DNA of 9,576 bases. Origin: Bacillota bacterium (lineage in GTDB: Bacteria > Bacillota > DTU025). Under the pieces are notes generated by a model, which saw nothing but the letters and a program-made list of their open reading frames with translations, was not told the origin of the DNA and did no database searches. The stretch lies in assembly GCA_012842765.1 (NCBI GenBank), contig DUWJ01000113.1, positions 1-9,576 of the forward strand, given 5' to 3'. Positions within the stretch are counted from its first letter, which is position 1; each line of letters begins with the position of its first letter. The position numbers and the translations under genes were made by a program. This document shows, one piece after another, positions 7,007-9,576 of the stretch.

Positions 7007-8755
7007 CTACCACGTTTGAACCCTTTCGCGCTCGTCCTTTACCAGCTTTGCCAGCAAGTCGCGGTCGAACTCATCAACAATGTACAAGGTCCCGTTGGCG
7101 ATCTCGGTGAGCTTCCGCAGAAACCCTCGATTGGGAGCAAGACCTATGCAGGTGAACGGCAGCTTGTTCCTGGCAATCTGTTCCGCCGCCACCAGTGCAT
7201 CTCTAGCAGGGTCCCCCGTCCAGTAGTTCATCGTGGGTATGCCATCTGTAAGCAAGACGAGCATGGTCGGTACCCCTTTACGCGACCCCAAAAGCTTCAC
7301 AGCCTCCACAATTCCAGCTGCGAGCGGAGTCAGCCCTGCAGGCCTCACCGTTGCCAATCCGTCTTCAAGCGCCCTGATCGACCTTGCCCGCAATACATGC
7401 TGAGTTACCTTCCTGTCCTGAAAAGTGAGGACACTCACCTTGTCGCGGCAAGTCAAGAAGAGGTGGCGGGCGAGGTGTTTTGCAGCCTGTATCCGCCTCC
7501 CGGCCATACTTGCGCTGGCATCTATCAGCAGACACACATCAACCCTGGCCGGACGTCTGACCTGCTCTATACGGATATCCTCCCTTTGGATCGGGCTGTG
7601 ACTCCCTTCCGTTGCGCAACGTACAGCCCAACTCCGCACCGTTTCAGCAACGGAGATATTGCCCCGGTAATCGACCTCAGACGCGGGAATCACGGTCCGT
7701 ACAATACCCGGTCCGTTTCCAGCTCTCATGCCCTTGGAGAAATCGCTCCGCTCCAGGGGCGTGCCACGCGGCCTGGCGCTCCGACGGATGATGCGACGGA
7801 CCTGGTTCTCCACCTCTCTGGCGAATTTCTTGAGAAACGACGCAAGACGCCTGCCCTTAGCTGTAAGGACAAGCGCAGCGCCTTCTCCCTCCACGATTTC
7901 CAACGTTCTCAGTTTCGCCAGCATTCCCTCTGCGTCACCGAATTCCCGTTCCAACATGGCATAGGGATTCTCTCGCCTGCCCGGACCGGCCACGCATTCC
8001 AGAAATGATTTAAAACTGTTCACTGAGCCGAAATCAGTGCAAACCTCCAAAGCTTGCTTCATCAGATCCGGCAGGCTGTTTCCTCCATCATACGGGATTT
8101 GCTCACGCATGTAAGAATCGGTCGAACACGAATAAGGAGAAAGATCGACCGGCGAAGACTCGGAAGAGGAAGCATTCTCTATCTGCTCCAATCGGCGCAG
8201 GCCAACACCGCTCGAAACGATTGATTCTTCAACCTCACGGACAATGTAGTAGACCAATCCTACCATCTCAGGCGGGAGGAATGCCGCAACGTGCACGTGC
8301 CCGCGGTGGGCAATCTTGAGTGACTCCTTCTGTCCGAAATTGAGGCTGCCTGTGACGCGCCCGCCACCTGTCGCGGTCTGAACATCGATGAAGTCCGCTA
8401 GACCAGCGATAGACCAAATCGGTCCGCCTAATTCCAGCAGGGGCCTAGGGAGTACAGACATCTGCTGACCATAAGCCTCAACCGCCCGCCTTATCGCTTC
8501 CGCCGCCGTACGATGGTCCACGTCTGCCAACTCATGAAAAATGTCTATATGAACTACTTCATCCGTCGAAGACCGCTGGTAGAAAACCTGTCCCGCATCG
8601 AGGCGGCATTGGACCTGAGCCTGCCCCGGACAATGCGGGTCTAGCACGTGGACACACCTTGATACCAAAGCCGTCTCGCCTATTCTCACACCACGCCCAA
8701 GATCTAGCTCACCGTTGATCTCACGGGCAAAGCCGAGAAGAGCATCGATGTTCAA
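7007..8755 (-). CDS. VWA-domain protein, ChlD-like C-terminus with unrecognised N-terminal half
   Basis: A 582-residue protein, probably the partner of the AAA+ ATPase encoded just upstream. Residues about 1-190 are mixed alpha/beta and I do not recognise them. A Ser-rich stretch (about 195-215) follows. Residues about 245-325 look like a winged helix (FGDAEGMLAKLRTLEIVEG, then LVLTAKGRRL) followed by a basic helix and RRIIRRSARPR. The last third is a VWA domain of magnesium-chelatase D type, with MIDAS residues Asp412, Ser414 and Ser416 (DASASM), Thr476 (GLTPLAAGI) and Asp504 (LLTDGIPT), plus RDKVSVLTF. The preceding IQREDIRIEQVRR also matches the ChlD run-up. The start is a TTG whose last two bases overlap the upstream TGA stop (TTGA arrangement), with AGAGG 10 bases before it, so translation is coupled. 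Such pairs insert metals or remodel protein complexes; nothing here indicates chlorophyll synthesis. The VWA call is firm and the role is unknown. Confidence 0.88.
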   Translation of the reverse strand: MNIDALLGFAREINGELDLGRGVRIGETALVSRCVHVLDPHCPGQAQVQCRLDAGQVFYQRSSTDEVVHIDIFHELADVDHRTAAEAIRRAVEAYGQQMSVLPRPLLELGGPIWSIAGLADFIDVQTATGGGRVTGSLNFGQKESLKIAHRGHVHVAAFLPPEMVGLVYYIVREVEESIVSSGVGLRRLEQIENASSSESSPVDLSPYSCSTDSYMREQIPYDGGNSLPDLMKQALEVCTDFGSVNSFKSFLECVAGPGRRENPYAMLEREFGDAEGMLAKLRTLEIVEGEGAALVLTAKGRRLASFLKKFAREVENQVRRIIRRSARPRGTPLERSDFSKGMRAGNGPGIVRTVIPASEVDYRGNISVAETVRSWAVRCATEGSHSPIQREDIRIEQVRRPARVDVCLLIDASASMAGRRIQAAKHLARHLFLTCRDKVSVLTFQDRKVTQHVLRARSIRALEDGLATVRPAGLTPLAAGIVEAVKLLGSRKGVPTMLVLLTDGIPTMNYWTGDPARDALVAAEQIARNKLPFTCIGLAPNRGFLRKLTEIANGTLYIVDEFDRDLLAKLVKDERERVQTW

Positions 8756-9576
8756 GCCAGATCATCCTCTGAGAACACAAGCTTCGGGCCAATATCGGTT
8801 ATGGGCCGCGCGGGGGTTGGAGGGCAGACCTCGCTCACCGAAGCCGACCCGGCCTTAGCACGGGTTCCCCCTGCATAACCCCAACGCCCTCCTTCTCCTG
8901 ATACTCCAACATCGTCTGCGTCCTCCTCGCCACCCTGGCCCTGACAATGCCTATCCCCTCCGTCTGCGCTAGCGCCTTCCTTTCCGACCAGGCGATCTTC
9001 GGATTTCATCCTTTCCATAATCCGATGGAGAATGCCTCTCAAGCCAAGCCCCCCGCAATCTGCTCCATTCGGCTTCGATGTTGCCACCTCACTGCCTAGA
9101 TTTCGATCGCGCCCGGAAGTGTTGGCCGCATCAAGCGGAGCACGTGTTGTATCCCACGTCGCCAAGGTCTCACACGTATCTGCGACAGACGCCGTCTTAG
9201 ATACGGCCTCCGACCGCGCAAGCCCTCCGTAGCCTGCCGTAGCATTGGGACGTCCCTGCCCATGGCCAGCCCTTTCTTGCAGTGCATCGACATACCTCAT
9301 TATGTTCGCCAGAGCTGACACGTCCACTCGGTGCCGAAGCGCTAAGGGTAGGATAATGCGAATGTCCTCCAGGCAAACGCAGCTTCGTCCGGCCAAGGCC
9401 GCGCGGCACCGGGCCGCGCTCTTCGCCGACTCGAGCGCCCTTATACTCTCTATGTCGAAGTCCACGTAGAGAGTGGCCAAGAGCTCTACAAGATCATCAG
9501 GGAACTCTACTTGCGGCGCCAAGAGGGCCGCTGCGGTCAAACGCCCCGGCCAACTGCCGGGGGCATTCATGTTGCA
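8752..9576 (-). CDS. Magnesium-chelatase-type AAA+ ATPase, C-terminal part (5' end outside window)
   Basis: About 274 C-terminal residues of an open frame that continues past the right edge. The part encoded at about 9325-9507 resembles the helical lid of ChlI/BchI-type AAA+ ATPases: DIESIRALESAKSAARCRAA, then a conserved-type segment CLEDIRIILPLALRHR, corresponding to the EDV..A..L.L.HR signature. After the lid comes roughly 160 residues of low-complexity linker rich in Gly, Asp, Ser and Ala, like the acidic spacer of ChlD but ending in PITDIGPKLVFSEDDLA and a stop. The Walker A and B motifs would lie outside the window, so ATPase activity cannot be judged. An ATG at 9570 is in frame, but a start there would leave a lid without a core, so I treat the gene as truncated by the window. 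The TGA stop overlaps the TTG start of the VWA gene, which supports a two-protein AAA+/VWA complex. A MoxR-type ATPase is the main alternative. Confidence 0.75.
   Translation of the reverse strand, partial: CNMNAPGSWPGRLTAAALLAPQVEFPDDLVELLATLYVDFDIESIRALESAKSAARCRAALAGRSCVCLEDIRIILPLALRHRVDVSALANIMRYVDALQERAGHGQGRPNATAGYGGLARSEAVSKTASVADTCETLATWDTTRAPLDAANTSGRDRNLGSEVATSKPNGADCGGLGLRGILHRIMERMKSEDRLVGKEGASADGGDRHCQGQGGEEDADDVGVSGEGGRWGYAGGTRAKAGSASVSEVCPPTPARPITDIGPKLVFSEDDLA

Noticed and set aside
7016..8008. A 330-codon open frame on the plus strand inside the VWA gene
   Set aside because: It is antisense to a protein with clear VWA motifs. Its translation shows no recognisable domain and is rich in Arg, Pro, Ser and His, as expected of a shadow frame in GC-rich coding DNA.
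7007..9576. Chlorophyll or bacteriochlorophyll magnesium chelatase operon
   Set aside because: Only the ChlI-lid and ChlD-VWA similarity is seen. The VWA protein has a different N-terminal half, there is no ChlH-type subunit or pigment gene nearby, and the neighbourhood is Bacillota housekeeping.

Overview
The window is a compact block of a bacterial chromosome with every convincing gene on the minus strand, so it reads from right to left. The conserved order recJ - relA/spoT - dtd - YqgX-like metallo-hydrolase - (one gene) - hisS is the housekeeping neighbourhood known from Bacillota (Clostridia-like and related deep-branching lineages). Strong AGGAGG-type ribosome sites, frequent non-AUG starts and a bifunctional Rel protein fit that assignment. 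Base composition looks moderately GC-rich by eye. I cannot name a genus. The adenine phosphoribosyltransferase gene (apt) that often lies between recJ and relA in this group is absent.

Right end (about 7007-9576): two translationally coupled genes. The first is cut by the window edge and carries the C-terminal lid of a magnesium-chelatase (ChlI/BchI)-type AAA+ ATPase followed by a long low-complexity acidic/glycine-rich linker. The second is a 582-residue protein with an unrecognised N-terminal half, a possible winged-helix segment and a C-terminal von Willebrand A (VWA) domain of the ChlD type with an intact metal-binding (MIDAS) motif. This AAA+/VWA pair is the least ordinary part of the window.

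Middle (2422-6931): recJ (single-strand 5'-3' exonuclease), the bifunctional (p)ppGpp synthetase/hydrolase, and D-aminoacyl-tRNA deacylase. Gaps are 75 to 90 bases and no terminator is evident between them, so the run probably belongs to one transcription unit. dtd appears to start at a CTG codon behind a perfect Shine-Dalgarno sequence.

Left end (1-2381): a YqgX/glyoxalase-II-like zinc hydrolase closes the operon. Its stop codon lies inside the -35 box of an almost perfect sigma-A promoter (TTGACA, 17-base spacer, TACAAT). That promoter serves a membrane-anchored or exported protein with a SurA/PpiD-like N-terminal chaperone region, no parvulin domain, and a row of TPR repeats. A GC-rich hairpin then separates it from hisS (histidyl-tRNA synthetase), of which only the first 130 residues are in the window.

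Taken together, the recognised genes serve translation quality and the stringent response (hisS, dtd, rel), DNA repair (recJ), thiol-ester or glyoxalase-type metabolism (MBL), envelope protein handling (SurA-TPR) and an undefined AAA+/VWA machine. No tRNA, rRNA, CRISPR array, insertion sequence or attachment site was seen. No stretch longer than 300 bases lacks a gene.
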